Positions 53,779 to 64,000 of a stretch of DNA of 64,000 bases are shown here, piece by piece. The notes beneath the pieces were generated by a model. The model ran no database searches. It saw only the letters and a program-made list of their open reading frames with translations, and was not told the DNA's origin. Location: assembly GCF_023920225.1 (NCBI RefSeq), contig NZ_CP092587.1, positions 620,001 through 684,000 on the forward strand, in the 5' to 3' direction. This DNA comes from Vibrio gazogenes (GTDB lineage: Bacteria > Pseudomonadota > Gammaproteobacteria > Enterobacterales > Vibrionaceae). Each line of letters begins with the position of its first letter. The first letter of the stretch is position 1. A program made the position numbers and the translations under genes.

Positions 53779-54279
53779 ATGACAGAACTGACACTTAAAC
53801 GTTCAGGGATCCGCTGGTTATGGCTGGCGGTTCTGGTTTTCGCACTTGATATTATTATCAAACTGGTCGTCATGAATCATATGGATTATGGATGGCAACA
53901 CCGTATTGAGGTGCTGCCGTTTTTTAATCTGTTGTACGTTCATAATTATGGTGCTGCATTCAGTTTTCTGAGTGATCAGACCGGATGGCAGCGTTGGTTA
54001 TTTACCGGTATTGCAGTGCTCGTCGTTCTGTTACTGATGTACTGGATGCGTAAGCAACCTGCATTAGAACGATGGACAAACAGTGCTTATGCAATGATTA
54101 TTGGCGGGGCTGTGGGCAACGTCTTTGATCGCATTGTGCATGGATTTGTAGTCGATTACCTCGATTTCTACTGGGGAGGACACCATTGGCCAGCTTTCAA
54201 TCTGGCTGACAGTGCGATTTGTCTTGGCGCGGTTATGCTCATTCTTGATGGCTTCCGTCGTAAAGATGAACCCAAATAG
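53779..54279 (+). CDS. lspA: Lipoprotein signal peptidase (signal peptidase II)
   Basis: LspA cleaves the signal peptide from diacylated prolipoproteins. The 166-residue protein has four helices. The catalytic aspartates are in [20 protein letters not shown] and [15 protein letters not shown], and [18 protein letters not shown] is the conserved NxG loop. The frame is open upstream inside ileS, but ATG 53779 after ACGGA gives the family N-terminus. Confidence 0.97.
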   Translation: MTELTLKRSGIRWLWLAVLVFALDIIIKLVVMNHMDYGWQHRIEVLPFFNLLYVHNYGAAFSFLSDQTGWQRWLFTGIAVLVVLLLMYWMRKQPALERWTNSAYAMIIGGAVGNVFDRIVHGFVVDYLDFYWGGHHWPAFNLADSAICLGAVMLILDGFRRKDEPK

Positions 54280-54309
54280 TTTATCCGGATTCATTGAATG
54301 AATCACCCG

Positions 54310-54342
54310 AAGCGCTGTCTGTTGAACCGGATAGCGCTTTTT
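54310..54342 (+). terminator. Weak hairpin between lspA and fkpB
   Basis: AAGCGCT (54310-54316) / AGCGCTT (54333-54339), 16-base loop, then TTT. Probably an attenuator within the operon; it could also stabilise mRNA ends. Confidence 0.45.
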
Positions 54343-54369
54343 GCATCAAAGCAGGGGAAAGTAAGTCAC

Positions 54370-54828
54370 ATGACAAATACAAACAAAGTTCAATTGATAC
54401 AGAAAGGGAGTGCTGTCACTTTTCATTTTACAATTAAACTGAAAGATGGCTCTATTGCTGACAGTACGCATCAGATGGGGAAACCCGCGAAATTAGTCAT
54501 CGGGAATGGCAGCTTAAGCGACAACTTTGAGCAATGTCTGTTCGGTTTACAGGCGGGCGATCAACGTATGATCGAACTGAAAGCAGCCGATGCATTCGGT
54601 CTAGCAAACCCTGATAATATTCACCATATGGATCGAACGAAGTTTGCCGGGGATGCGGAACTTGACGTCGGTGTGATCATGGGGTTTAGCGGCCCTGATG
54701 GCATGGAGATTCCCGGTATTGTAACTGCTATTGAAGGTGAATCGGTCACGGTTGATTTTAATCATCCGTTGGCCGGTCAGGATGTCACTTTCGATGTTGA
54801 AATTTTAGCTGTTGAATCGGGTGAATAA
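54370..54828 (+). CDS. fkpB: FKBP-type peptidyl-prolyl isomerase FkpB (SlpA)
   Basis: A 152-residue SlyD-like isomerase and chaperone. It has GSAVTFHFTIKLKDGSIADS, LVIGNGSLSDNFEQCLFGLQ, an inserted IF flap (EDAFGLANPDNIHHMDRTKF-like segment) and VTVDFNHPLAGQDVTFDVEI. It lacks the His-rich metal tail of SlyD. ATG 54370 is preferred to the earlier 54298. ispH follows after 29 bases, the conserved lspA-fkpB-ispH order. Confidence 0.95.
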   Translation: MTNTNKVQLIQKGSAVTFHFTIKLKDGSIADSTHQMGKPAKLVIGNGSLSDNFEQCLFGLQAGDQRMIELKAADAFGLANPDNIHHMDRTKFAGDAELDVGVIMGFSGPDGMEIPGIVTAIEGESVTVDFNHPLAGQDVTFDVEILAVESGE

Positions 54829-54857
54829 CGACGCATGTCGTGAGTTGAGTAAAAACC

Positions 54858-55820
54858 ATGAGCAATGATATGAAAATACTACTAGCAAACCCTCGCGGCT
54901 TTTGTGCCGGTGTTGACCGAGCCATCAGTATTGTCGAGCGCGCTTTGGAGATGTATCAGCCACCGATCTATGTTCGCCATGAAGTCGTTCATAACCGGTT
55001 TGTTGTTGAAGATTTGAAGCGGCGTGGCGCTATTTTCGTTGAAGAGTTGCATGAAGTTCCTGACAACCAAATTGTGATATTTTCTGCGCATGGTGTCTCT
55101 CAAACTGTCAGAAACGAAGCAAAATCCAGAGCATTAACTGTCTTTGATGCAACCTGTCCACTCGTGACCAAAGTCCATATGGAAGTTGCCAGAGCCAGTA
55201 GAAAGCATATGGAAGTCGTTTTGATTGGTCATGCCGGGCACCCTGAAGTTGAAGGAACAATGGGGCAGTATGCCAGTCAGACGGGCGGTATGTACTTGGT
55301 TGAGAAACCAGAGGATGTTGTTGAGCTGAAAGAGAAAGTCAAGCATCCGGATAATCTTCACTATGTCAGTCAGACCACGCTTTCAGTTGATGAAACTGCG
55401 GATGTGATTGATGAATTGCGCCACATCTTTCCTGATATTCAGGGCCCGCGTAAAGATGACATTTGCTATGCCACGCAGAATCGTCAGGATGCAGTTCGGA
55501 TCCTTGCTCAGCAAGTGGATGTGATGATCGTGGTTGGTTCTAAAAATTCATCGAATTCAACGCGGTTGAAAGAGTTGTCTGAAAAACTGGGGACTGCTGC
55601 ATTTCTCACGGACCGACCGGAAGACATTCATCCGGAGTGGTTATCCGATGTCCAGCTTGTCGGCGTGACAGCAGGGGCTTCGGCACCTGAAGCGCTGGTT
55701 AATCAGATTCTTGAGCGAATCAAAGAATTGGGTGCTGTCTCAGTCGAAGAAGTGTTAGGACGAGAAGAAAATATGTTTTTTGAAGTTCCGAAAGAGTTGC
55801 AAATGAAAATGGTTGATTGA
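54858..55820 (+). CDS. ispH: 4-hydroxy-3-methylbut-2-enyl diphosphate reductase
   Basis: IspH performs the last step of the non-mevalonate isoprenoid pathway, giving IPP and DMAPP. The 320-residue protein keeps the three cluster-ligating cysteines: [23 protein letters not shown] and [14 protein letters not shown], with the acid/base Glu in VEGTMGQ. Start ATG 54858; ATG 54870 ([10 protein letters not shown]) is as good by homology. A strong terminator follows. Confidence 0.97.
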   Translation: MSNDMKILLANPRGFCAGVDRAISIVERALEMYQPPIYVRHEVVHNRFVVEDLKRRGAIFVEELHEVPDNQIVIFSAHGVSQTVRNEAKSRALTVFDATCPLVTKVHMEVARASRKHMEVVLIGHAGHPEVEGTMGQYASQTGGMYLVEKPEDVVELKEKVKHPDNLHYVSQTTLSVDETADVIDELRHIFPDIQGPRKDDICYATQNRQDAVRILAQQVDVMIVVGSKNSSNSTRLKELSEKLGTAAFLTDRPEDIHPEWLSDVQLVGVTAGASAPEALVNQILERIKELGAVSVEEVLGREENMFFEVPKELQMKMVD

Positions 55821-55849
55821 CCACTTTCTTTTTAGCGATGATCGTATTA

Positions 55850-55873
55850 GGGCTCCCTTAGGGAGCCCTTTTT
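55850..55873 (+). terminator. Terminator after ispH
   Basis: Perfect 8-bp GC-rich stem GGGCTCCC (55850-55857) / GGGAGCCC (55861-55868), loop TTA, followed by TTTTT. Confidence 0.93.
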
Positions 55874-55904
55874 ACATTAAGCGCTGTCATGAAACAATGT
55901 TAAG

Positions 55905-57392
55905 TTATGCGGTTTTAGTCTGCTTATCCGATGCGTTTTTCGGATCTGAAAGTGCAGTCTTATCATGCCCTTTTGTCACTTTAAGTACGTAGGCGAGCAT
56001 CGCAATGGAAGCAAGGAAGCCGAGGATTGTTGAAATCTGCATGGGTAACCCGAATCCCAGTGTACTACTGTTGAGAATAAAGCTGACACAGACGGTTGTC
56101 ATGAACAGTGCTGGTACGGTTGTGATCCAGTGGAATTTCTGGTGGCGTAACAGATAAGCAGAAGCGGTCCACAGCATTACGACTGCGGTTGTCTGGTTGG
56201 CAAAACCAAAGTAACGCCAGATGATCGCAAAATCGACTTGCGTCAGAATACCACCGATAACAAAGAGTGGCATTGCCATCAGTAACCGATTGCGCAGCGT
56301 TTTCTGCTCGATGTTAAAATATTCTGCTAAGATCAGACGGCTGGAGCGGAAAGCAGTATCACCGGAAGTTATGGGCAGAATGACGACACCAAGGAAAGCG
56401 AGAATACCACCGAACACGCCCAGTAATCCGAACGAAGAGCTGTAGACCACATTACCCGGACCACCTTGAGCAATCGCTTCAGAAAGCCCGTCCAGCGAAC
56501 CGAAGTAGGACAAGGCAATCGTACACCAGATTAAAGCAATCACACCTTCGCCAATCATCGCACCATAGAATACGAAACGGCCATTTCTTTCATTTTCCAT
56601 GCAGCGTGCCATCAGCGGTGACTGTGTGGCATGAAACCCTGAAATTGCACCGCAGGCAATCGTAATAAAGAGAGCCGGCCATAATGGCATGTCACGTGGA
56701 TTCAGATTGCTGAACAGATCACCAATGGTGAAACCACCCATGATGGTATGTTTGTCGGAGACAAGGATTGCAGTGATTAACCCAACAGACATGAAAATGA
56801 GCAGGGCGCCGAATAATGGATATAGACGTCCGATGATTTTATCGACTGGAACGATCGTTGCCAAAATGTAGTAAGCAAAAATGATGATGACCATCAGACC
56901 AGTGCCGACGTGGAGTGATAATTGCTCATTGATTAAGTTGGTAATCATACCGGCAGGCGCAGAAACAAATACAACCCCAACAAGCAGTAAGAGAATGATT
57001 GCAAAGGCATTCATGAAATGTTTTGCGCCATTGCCAAGATATTTACCACTGATGTTCGGGACCGATGCTCCCCCGTTTCTGACCGAGAGCATACCTGAGA
57101 AATAATCATGTACCGCGCCGGCAAAAATACAACCAACAACAATCCACAATAATGCTGCAGGGCCGTATAGCGCACCCATAATCGGGCCGAATATCGGGCC
57201 GACACCGGCAATATTCAGTAACTGTACAAGGTAGACTTTCGGTGTTGATATCGGGACATAATCAACCCCATCTCTCATACTGTAAGCTGGCGTCTGCCGT
57301 TGCTCATTAATACCAAATATTTTTTCGACAAGTGTACCGTAAATAAAGTAACCGCCAATGAGAGCGATTAAGGAGACGAAGAACCACGACAT
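55905..57392 (-). CDS. CstA-family peptide/pyruvate transporter
   Basis: A 495-residue carrier with about fourteen helices of the CstA/BtsT family: RDGVDYVPISTPKVYLVQLL, NIAGVGPIFGPIMGALYGPA, GGASVPNISGKYLGNGAKH and ISGFHATQSPLMARCMENER. It belongs to the shorter form (E. coli CstA and BtsT are about 700 aa). E. coli BtsT takes up pyruvate under control of BtsSR, and a btsSR-like pair lies at the end of this window, so pyruvate or peptide uptake under that pair is plausible but unproven. Convergent with ispH across the terminator at 55850. Confidence 0.88.
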   Translation of the reverse strand: MSWFFVSLIALIGGYFIYGTLVEKIFGINEQRQTPAYSMRDGVDYVPISTPKVYLVQLLNIAGVGPIFGPIMGALYGPAALLWIVVGCIFAGAVHDYFSGMLSVRNGGASVPNISGKYLGNGAKHFMNAFAIILLLLVGVVFVSAPAGMITNLINEQLSLHVGTGLMVIIIFAYYILATIVPVDKIIGRLYPLFGALLIFMSVGLITAILVSDKHTIMGGFTIGDLFSNLNPRDMPLWPALFITIACGAISGFHATQSPLMARCMENERNGRFVFYGAMIGEGVIALIWCTIALSYFGSLDGLSEAIAQGGPGNVVYSSSFGLLGVFGGILAFLGVVILPITSGDTAFRSSRLILAEYFNIEQKTLRNRLLMAMPLFVIGGILTQVDFAIIWRYFGFANQTTAVVMLWTASAYLLRHQKFHWITTVPALFMTTVCVSFILNSSTLGFGLPMQISTILGFLASIAMLAYVLKVTKGHDKTALSDPKNASDKQTKTA

Positions 57393-57674
57393 ATCATTTT
57401 CCTTCTGTTGATGGACAGAGATGTTCTATCGATAGACTAGTCTGACCAGAAGCGTTATGCATGAGAAAGTCAACTGAGTGGTGCTATGAAGAATTAAGTG
57501 GTCTTCTATCCGTAGGAAGTGGTTTTCACTTGGAGGATGTATTGGATGATTTATAAACATAATTCGTATCAATGTTAATGCACTATTATAGGAAACTGGA
57601 CATCGCTGTTTGGTGTTTTAGGTCGAAAGCGTATATGGTTGAAGAGAGTAAATTTAAAACAAGGTATTGATGTC

Positions 57675-58031
57675 GTGATAAATTTCCGTAATTGGTTCGG
57701 TGGAATGGTGGTTTCTTTACTGTTGTTAGGGTGTTCTGCGTCGGAGCAGTCACTCGCTACACAAGGAGACTGGTATCAAATTGGTTATCGTGATGGGATT
57801 GCGGGGCATCAACAGCGATCCTATCGAGATCTTCATCAACTGGGGGCGGTCCAAATGGCCGATTATGATGAAGGATACGATGATGGTGTTACCAAGTATT
57901 GTAATCCAGATTTTGCCTATCAAATCGGGTTATCCGGTCAATATTATGATGGGGTTTGTGCCGGTACATCAGCGGGGAATCAGTTCCGTATGGAGTGGCA
58001 ACGAGGTTGGGATCAATATACCAGTCACTGA
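57675..58031 (+). CDS. DUF2799 lipoprotein
   Basis: A small exported lipoprotein: GGMVVSLLLLGCSASEQ has a clear lipobox ending in Cys. The mature part DWYQIGYRDGIAGHQQRSYR and YDEGYDDGVTKYCNPDFAYQ, then GLSGQYYDGVCAG, has the G-x-x-DG repeats and two Cys of the DUF2799 family. The exact start is unclear: GTG 57675 with AAGG gives a normal 19-residue signal, while TTG 57639 gives an extra twelve residues. Function is unknown. It is divergent from the CstA-type gene. Confidence 0.78.
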   Translation: MINFRNWFGGMVVSLLLLGCSASEQSLATQGDWYQIGYRDGIAGHQQRSYRDLHQLGAVQMADYDEGYDDGVTKYCNPDFAYQIGLSGQYYDGVCAGTSAGNQFRMEWQRGWDQYTSH

Positions 58032-58098
58032 GTGATGGCTTGTATCTCAGTGACATAGTATTGAAGACAGACTGTAAACGAGTCGATATGTCGGTTCT

Positions 58099-59025
<927 letters not shown>

Positions 59026-59039
59026 TTACTCTTCTGATT

Positions 59040-60158
59040 TTATTGGGTTGTGTAGATGACGCCCAGTGACACGGCTCTGATCGCGCCAGTGACTTCAGGC
59101 ACGTTGCTCGGGAGTGCATGAATGCGTTGATGTGCCAGCCAAGCAAAAGCCATAGCTTCCATATAATCGTTATCAACGCCTTGTTCTGATGTATTACTGA
59201 CCTGCCAGTCTTGCAACAGGGTTTGTAACTCCTGCATCAATAATGGATTGTTGGCACCACCGCCACAGACAAACAATCGGGGCTGAAGACCGCTGACATA
59301 TAAGCGGCTTTGATCGGCAATGGTCTCAGCGGTCAACCGGCATAGTGTTCTTTGTACATTTTCGGGAGGGATGTGATGGTTCAGCAATCTGACTTTCGAC
59401 TGAACCCAATCCAGATTGAAGTATTCTCTGCCGGTACTTTTGGGGGCGGGTGCTGAAAAATAGCTATCCCGCTTCATCAGTTCCAGTAGCGGCTCATCGA
59501 TTTCTCCACTGCGAGCCATCTGTGCATCTTGATCGAATTTTTCCCGTGTGTGGTATTGGCACCAGGCATCCATCAGGATATTTCCGGGGCCTGTATCATA
59601 GCCTAATAGCGGCTGATTCGGTCTGAGCACTGAAATGTTGGCAATGCCACCAATGTTAAGCACGACCAAGGTTGCATCATCTTGCGAAAAGACTTCCCGA
59701 TGAAAAGCAGGAACGAGCGGTGCGCCCTGACCACCCAGCGCCATGTCTTTACGGCGAAAGTCCGCAACGGTATCAATGCCTGTTTTCGTGGCGACAATAT
59801 GGGCATCACCAAGTTGCATTGTAAACGGTGTATCCCCTGTCGGGTGATGGTAGACCGTCTGTCCATGACATCCAATGGCTCGGATATCTTTAGCCTGATA
59901 TCCGCTTTGTGCCAATAGAGCATTGACTGCATCGGCAAACAAATGACCAAGATGATGATCGAGCCTGCCAATTGCAGGGAGATGGGTCGGCTGACCGGTA
60001 CAGATATCCAGAATGTTCTGTTTGATTGACTCCGGCATAGGATACATCGCGGATGAAAGTAGCCGAATGTCGGGAGCGTCGACTTCAATCAGAGCAACAT
60101 CAACCCCGTCGAGACTCGTGCCGGACATCACGCCAATATACAATTCTTTCTGAGTCAT
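59040..60158 (-). CDS. anmK: Anhydro-N-acetylmuramic acid kinase
   Basis: AnmK hydrolyses and phosphorylates 1,6-anhydro-MurNAc to MurNAc-6-P, the MurQ substrate. The 372 residues contain YIGVMSGTSLDGVDVALIEV (ATP-binding), LVVLNIGGIANISVL, GYDTGPGNILMDAWCQ and FVCGGGANNPLLMQ. ATG 60158 follows GGGAAGC; the upstream frame to 60224 is not part of the family. It is divergent from nagZ, whose product feeds the same pathway. Confidence 0.96.
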   Translation of the reverse strand: MTQKELYIGVMSGTSLDGVDVALIEVDAPDIRLLSSAMYPMPESIKQNILDICTGQPTHLPAIGRLDHHLGHLFADAVNALLAQSGYQAKDIRAIGCHGQTVYHHPTGDTPFTMQLGDAHIVATKTGIDTVADFRRKDMALGGQGAPLVPAFHREVFSQDDATLVVLNIGGIANISVLRPNQPLLGYDTGPGNILMDAWCQYHTREKFDQDAQMARSGEIDEPLLELMKRDSYFSAPAPKSTGREYFNLDWVQSKVRLLNHHIPPENVQRTLCRLTAETIADQSRLYVSGLQPRLFVCGGGANNPLLMQELQTLLQDWQVSNTSEQGVDNDYMEAMAFAWLAHQRIHALPSNVPEVTGAIRAVSLGVIYTTQ

Positions 60159-60377
60159 GATTGCTTCCCGCTGATGGAACATCATTGCATTGTAATTGAT
60201 TTTTGTCGCAGCACCACTGCGCATGCAAATCTTTGCTGAATGCTCTTTTTTATTTGTCCCTCAGCGTGTTAATCGCTTGGGGGAACGGGAGACTCTGGTA
60301 TTGCGAATAGAACTGCATCCGAGCGTGGTTGTGTATATAATCGGCTCAAATCAATCATTCGGGTTCGGGAGATAGGT

Positions 60378-61364
60378 ATGGGGCCGCTGTGGCTAGATAT
60401 GGAAGGATGTGAGTTGAGTGCCGAAGAGAAAGAAATGTTGGCACATCCGACTGTCGGTGGCGTGATTTTGTTCGCCAGAAACTATTTCGATTCAAGGCAA
60501 TTATTGGCTTTAACTCAGTCAATTCGCCAGTATGCAAAAAAGCCAATCCTGATTGGTGTCGATCAGGAAGGTGGTCGTGTTCAACGTTTTCAGGATGGAT
60601 TCACCCGATTACCGGCTGCCGCAAGCTATGCGTGTTTCCCTGAGAGTGAACAGCTCGCGCAACTGGGTGGTTGGTTGATGGCCAGTGAACTGATTGCGCA
60701 TGATATTGATTTAAGCTTTGCCCCGGTTCTCGATACGGGATTTTCCTGTCGGGCGATAGGGAATCGTGCTTTTGGTGAAGAGCGTGAGACGGTCATATCG
60801 ATGAGTCAGGCATATATGCAAGGAATGAAGTCCGCTGGTATGGCAACGACGGGTAAACACTTTCCGGGGCATGGTGGTGTCGTGGAAGATTCACATAAAG
60901 AGACCCCATATGATCATCGTGAGGATATCTTTGAGACCGATATGCAGGTGTTTCAGCAGCATATTCAGGCAAATTTATTAGATGCGATGATGCCGGCTCA
61001 TGTGATCTATTCTCATTACGATCAGCAGCCTGCAAGTGGTTCCACATTTTGGCTGAAGCAGATTTTGCGTCACAAACTTGGCTTTCATGGCATTATTTTT
61101 TCTGATGATTTGGCGATGGAAGGCGCCTCTGTCATGGGAGATGCGGTAGCTCGTTCCCATCAAGCTTTGGCTGCTGGGTGCGATATGTTACTGCTGTGTA
61201 ATGATCGCGCTGCGTCTATCCGGGTTTTGGATCATCTACCGATTATGGCGGTGTCTGGTGCTGAATGCTTGCAAAAGCAGCGCGCGTTTAGTCCGGCTGA
61301 ACTGAAAGCGACGCCGCAATGGAAACACGCAGTGGCAGCACTTGCACCACTGACGGAGCGGTAA
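60378..61364 (+). CDS. nagZ: Beta-hexosaminidase NagZ
   Basis: NagZ (GH3) cuts GlcNAc from anhydro-muropeptides in the cytoplasm, releasing anhydro-MurNAc peptides. The 328 residues show [30 protein letters not shown] with the catalytic His, and [17 protein letters not shown] with the nucleophile Asp. No signal peptide, as expected. Start ATG 60378 follows GGGAGATA. It reaches to 13 bases from the convergent btsR. Confidence 0.96.
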   Translation: MGPLWLDMEGCELSAEEKEMLAHPTVGGVILFARNYFDSRQLLALTQSIRQYAKKPILIGVDQEGGRVQRFQDGFTRLPAAASYACFPESEQLAQLGGWLMASELIAHDIDLSFAPVLDTGFSCRAIGNRAFGEERETVISMSQAYMQGMKSAGMATTGKHFPGHGGVVEDSHKETPYDHREDIFETDMQVFQQHIQANLLDAMMPAHVIYSHYDQQPASGSTFWLKQILRHKLGFHGIIFSDDLAMEGASVMGDAVARSHQALAAGCDMLLLCNDRAASIRVLDHLPIMAVSGAECLQKQRAFSPAELKATPQWKHAVAALAPLTER

Positions 61365-61377
61365 GTCTTTGCTGCAC

Positions 61378-62088
61378 TTAACTGATACCAAGCGTTTCTT
61401 TTAAGTTTTTCAGGTAGTGCCGACTGACAGGGACGGTATATCCCGAAATGGTCAGCACTTCTGCCAGACCATGATCGAGGAGTTTGATCTCCTGAATATT
61501 TTTCGGATGAATCAAATACTGACGATGACAGCGAAGCAGCGGGGTCTTTTCTTCCAAATGTTTTAGCGTGAGCTGGCTGGTGGCTTTTTTATCGCTGGTC
61601 TGGACATGAACCCCTGCCAGATCACTACTGACAAACTCAACCGCGTGTATTGGGATAATCACAATCCGGTTGAGTCCGGTGCAGGGGATCTGTTCCAGTG
61701 ACTTGGGGATAATGGGAGAAAAATCCTGTCGTTGTATATCTCGCTTTAACCGTTGTAGGGTTTTGTGCAAACGTTGTTCATCAATAGGTTTGAGCAGATA
61801 GTCAAATGCGTTGTCTTCGAAGGCTTGGATTGCGTATTGGTCATAGGCGGTGACAAACACGACTCTCGGCATGGTTTCTTGATCGAGCATTGCCAATAGC
61901 TCGATACCAGAGAGTTGAGGCATTTGGATATCAAGAAAAACAACATCAGGTTTGAGCTGATTAATCTGTTTCAAGCCGTCAATCGCATTCGCAGCCTGAC
62001 CGACGATTTTCAACGTCTCATCTTCTTCAAGCAGTTGGATCAGTTCTTTTCTGGCATGTATTTCATCATCAATAATCAGTACTCGCAT
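61378..62088 (-). CDS. btsR: BtsR-like LytTR-family response regulator
   Basis: A 236-residue response regulator. The receiver has VLIIDDEIHARKELIQLLEE, VVFLDIQMPQLSGIELLAML with the phospho-acceptor Asp and FDYLLKPIDEQRLHKTLQRL. The C-terminal LytTR DNA-binding domain shows FVSSDLAGVHVQTSDKKATS, LLRCHRQYLIHPKNIQEI and SGYTVPVSRHYLKNLKE. It matches E. coli BtsR (YehT). The kinase gene is 23 bases upstream on the same strand. Confidence 0.92.
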   Translation of the reverse strand: MRVLIIDDEIHARKELIQLLEEDETLKIVGQAANAIDGLKQINQLKPDVVFLDIQMPQLSGIELLAMLDQETMPRVVFVTAYDQYAIQAFEDNAFDYLLKPIDEQRLHKTLQRLKRDIQRQDFSPIIPKSLEQIPCTGLNRIVIIPIHAVEFVSSDLAGVHVQTSDKKATSQLTLKHLEEKTPLLRCHRQYLIHPKNIQEIKLLDHGLAEVLTISGYTVPVSRHYLKNLKETLGIS

Positions 62089-62111
62089 TCAGATATTCTC
62101 TCAAAGGCATT

Positions 62112-63788
62112 TCAGGTTAGGTTTGGGAGTAAAAATTGCATTTTGGTCGATACATCCGGCTGGACGTCGGTTTGCAATTGTGATGAATGACCAAAGTAAT
62201 TGATCAGGCGTTTCTCAACGATTTGCATACCCAGCCCATGTGTTTGATTCGGTGAAGCACGGTACAGACCGGCATTATCTTCAACCACGATGAGGTGTCC
62301 ATGCACTGTTGGTTGGTTATAAATACGAATTTTACTCTGTCCAAGTAAATTGGAGGTGCCGTGCTTGATAGCATTCTCTACTAAAGGCTGGAGGGTAAAT
62401 GTAGGCAAACGTCGTTCCATCAATGCGGAATCGATCTGAATCTCAATATCGAGGCGATCGCAAAAGCGGGCTTGCTCAATCATCAAGTAGGCATTCACAT
62501 GGGCGAGTTCCTCTGCGAGGGTTATCGTTTCTATATTCTGCTTTAAGTTGCTGCGAAAAAAATGAGCCAGGTGTTGAATCAGTTCACGAGCTTGACCGGG
62601 ATCGGTGCGAATGATCGCACTGATCGTATTCAAAGCATTAAAGAGAAAATGAGGGTTCACTTGTGCGTGAAGGAGTTTGATCTCTGCCTGAGCCAATAAT
62701 GTTTTCTTTTGTTGATATTCACCGTGAAGGATTTGGCTCGACAATAGCTGTGCGATGCCGCCAGCCATTGACATATTAATGGATGAGAATAGTTTGCGCT
62801 TCTGTTCATAAAGTTTGATGGTTCCGATGACGCGATCATCGACACGGAGCGGAATGATCAACGCGGAGCCTAATTTACAGTCCGGTGACAGGGAACATTG
62901 ATAGGGTCGCTCGTATCCGTCGAGATAGATAATTTCATTTTTTTCAATCGATTCCAGTGTTTTGGGCGATGAGATAGGAGTATTGGGATGATGATGATCA
63001 TCACCGATACCAATGAAGGCGAGAATTTTTTCGCGATCTGTGATTGATACAGCACCGACATTGGTTTCCTCATAGACGATACGGGCTACCGGTCCTGCAG
63101 TTTTGGCGGTAAATTCTTCGGATAGTAGTCCGACGGAACGTTCAGCGATGTGTAATGCTTTGCGGGAAAAAGTTGCAGAATATTCTTCATAAATCGATTT
63201 TTTATCTTTGAGAATACTCATAAACAGTGCCGCTCCGACAGAGTTGGCAATAATCATCGGGGCGGCAATGGTACTGACCAATGAAAATGCTTGGTCATAT
63301 GGTTTGGCAACCGATAAAATAATCAACATCTGAATCACTTCTGCGAACAGGGTAATCCCAAAGACTACGCCCGGATGAAACAAACGTTCCCGTTGGTATC
63401 TTCTCATCAGATAAGTATGCAGTAATCCGCCGATGAGTCCTTCGGTTGTGGTTGAAATCGCACAGGCTAAATCGGTAAATCCACCGAGTGTGTAACGATG
63501 AAGCCCACCGGTCAGACCAACGGCAAAACCGACAATCGGCCCGCCGAATAATCCACCCATGACGGCACCGATAGCTCGGGTATTTGCGATAGCATCATCG
63601 ATCTGTAAGCCAAAGTAGGTTCCCAAAATACAAAATAACGAAAAAAGCACATAAATTGACAATCTGTGTTCTAAACGGGAAGAAATGTTCAGGAGTGGCA
63701 GAAATAGGGGCGTTTTACTGAGCATATAAGCAAGAACAAGGTAAACGCACATTTGTTGCAGCAGGGAAAGAATCACATCCATGGTCAT
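62112..63788 (-). CDS. btsS: BtsS-like histidine kinase (LytS family, pyruvate sensor)
   Basis: A membrane histidine kinase close to E. coli BtsS (YehU) along its length. The N-terminal 5TM LytS domain (SLLQQMCVYLVLAYMLSKTP, NTRAIGAVMGGLFGGPIVGF, GLTGGLHRYTLGGFTDLACA), a GAF domain (AVSITDREKILAFIGIGDDH, CSLSPDCKLGSALIIPLR) and the His_kinase domain KLLHAQVNPHFLFNALNTI with the phospho-His, then PLVENAIKHG and GLGMQIVEKRL. In E. coli the family binds external pyruvate. Starts at ATG 63788 or the neighbouring 63797 or 63782 are all possible. The 200 bases upstream are AT-rich and include the promoter. Confidence 0.93.
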   Translation of the reverse strand: MTMDVILSLLQQMCVYLVLAYMLSKTPLFLPLLNISSRLEHRLSIYVLFSLFCILGTYFGLQIDDAIANTRAIGAVMGGLFGGPIVGFAVGLTGGLHRYTLGGFTDLACAISTTTEGLIGGLLHTYLMRRYQRERLFHPGVVFGITLFAEVIQMLIILSVAKPYDQAFSLVSTIAAPMIIANSVGAALFMSILKDKKSIYEEYSATFSRKALHIAERSVGLLSEEFTAKTAGPVARIVYEETNVGAVSITDREKILAFIGIGDDHHHPNTPISSPKTLESIEKNEIIYLDGYERPYQCSLSPDCKLGSALIIPLRVDDRVIGTIKLYEQKRKLFSSINMSMAGGIAQLLSSQILHGEYQQKKTLLAQAEIKLLHAQVNPHFLFNALNTISAIIRTDPGQARELIQHLAHFFRSNLKQNIETITLAEELAHVNAYLMIEQARFCDRLDIEIQIDSALMERRLPTFTLQPLVENAIKHGTSNLLGQSKIRIYNQPTVHGHLIVVEDNAGLYRASPNQTHGLGMQIVEKRLINYFGHSSQLQTDVQPDVSTKMQFLLPNLT

Positions 63789-63797
63789 ACAGAACAT

Positions 63798-64000
63798 CTT
63801 ATAAACTGTTTGCTTATTCTAGGGGAAGCCACAGCAATAAAATACTCACCGAGCAGTGAATTGTGACGGAATAAGGGTGAAATGAGTTTGTAAAATAAAA
63901 TTTACATTAAATGTTGTTATTATTTTACATTCACAATGGTCGTTTTTACTGGTAACTTAGGCCGTATATGTGATTTAATTCTCGTTAACAAAGAATAAAG
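63798..64000. other. Upstream region of btsS at the window edge
   Basis: About 200 AT-rich bases with no gene recognised before the window ends. TTACATTAAATGTTGTTATT and nearby T/A-rich words suggest promoter DNA, but I could not assign boxes. Confidence 0.3.

Overview
The window is a piece of a Vibrio main chromosome. Backbone genes keep the order I know from V. cholerae chromosome I: rocS/ubiT/yhbS/holD/rimI, then prfC, srmB, trmN6, brnQ, prfB, lysS, vpsR, tas, mutH, rppH, ptsP, lgt, nhaR, hlyU, rpsT, murJ, ribF, ileS, lspA, fkpB, ispH, a cstA-type gene, murQ, anmK, nagZ and btsRS. HlyU and VpsR are Vibrio regulators. The species cannot be named from sequence alone. No rRNA, tRNA, integrase, transposase or CRISPR array was seen.

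Region 1 (1-2320): the start of a PAS sensor gene on the minus strand, then ubiT-yhbS-holD-rimI. Region 2 (2321-24647) is an exopolysaccharide (EPS) locus set between rimI and prfC. Its first transcription unit (2978-17901) is a long same-strand run with many 4-13 bp overlaps. It is preceded by a JUMPStart/ops-type element, the recruitment signal for the antiterminator RfaH. It encodes a Wzx/Wzy-type pathway: priming sugar-phosphate transferase, short OPX export protein, Wzc-type tyrosine autokinase, VpsP- and VanZ/VpsQ-like proteins, polymerase, flippase, about four glycosyltransferase activities (GT2, two GT4, a split PssD/PssE pair), two hexapeptide acyltransferases, a polysaccharide lyase-like protein and a deacetylase. 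After a hairpin at 17941-17980 comes a second block: a small secreted protein, a second O-antigen ligase/polymerase-like protein, an outer-membrane porin, a DUF2057 protein, a low-molecular-weight tyrosine phosphatase (the expected partner of the Wzc kinase) and a large secreted deacetylase-like protein whose second metal motif is degenerate. The region ends with an orphan OmpR-type response regulator and an OmpX-like barrel (24885-26422).

Region 3 (26580-48000) is translation and housekeeping: prfC, srmB, trmN6, brnQ, prfB with its programmed +1 frameshift, lysS, then vpsR, the biofilm master regulator, about 11 kb from the EPS locus. A 265-bp MITE-like element with TA-flanked terminal inverted repeats lies between trmN6 and brnQ. 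thyA is of the E. coli type and points against lgt, which suggests gene replacement. The 628-bp mutH-rppH gap carries perfect DnaA-box sequences and a long inverted repeat. Region 4 (48157-63788) holds the murJ, ribF-ileS-lspA-fkpB-ispH run, a CstA-family carrier, muropeptide recycling genes (murQ-anmK / nagZ) and the pyruvate-sensing BtsS/BtsR-type pair.

The less ordinary content is in the EPS locus: a short OPX without its usual barrel neighbour but with a porin in the same locus, repeated 15-17 bp tandem duplications at gene junctions, and a second block whose products look like envelope or matrix assembly factors.
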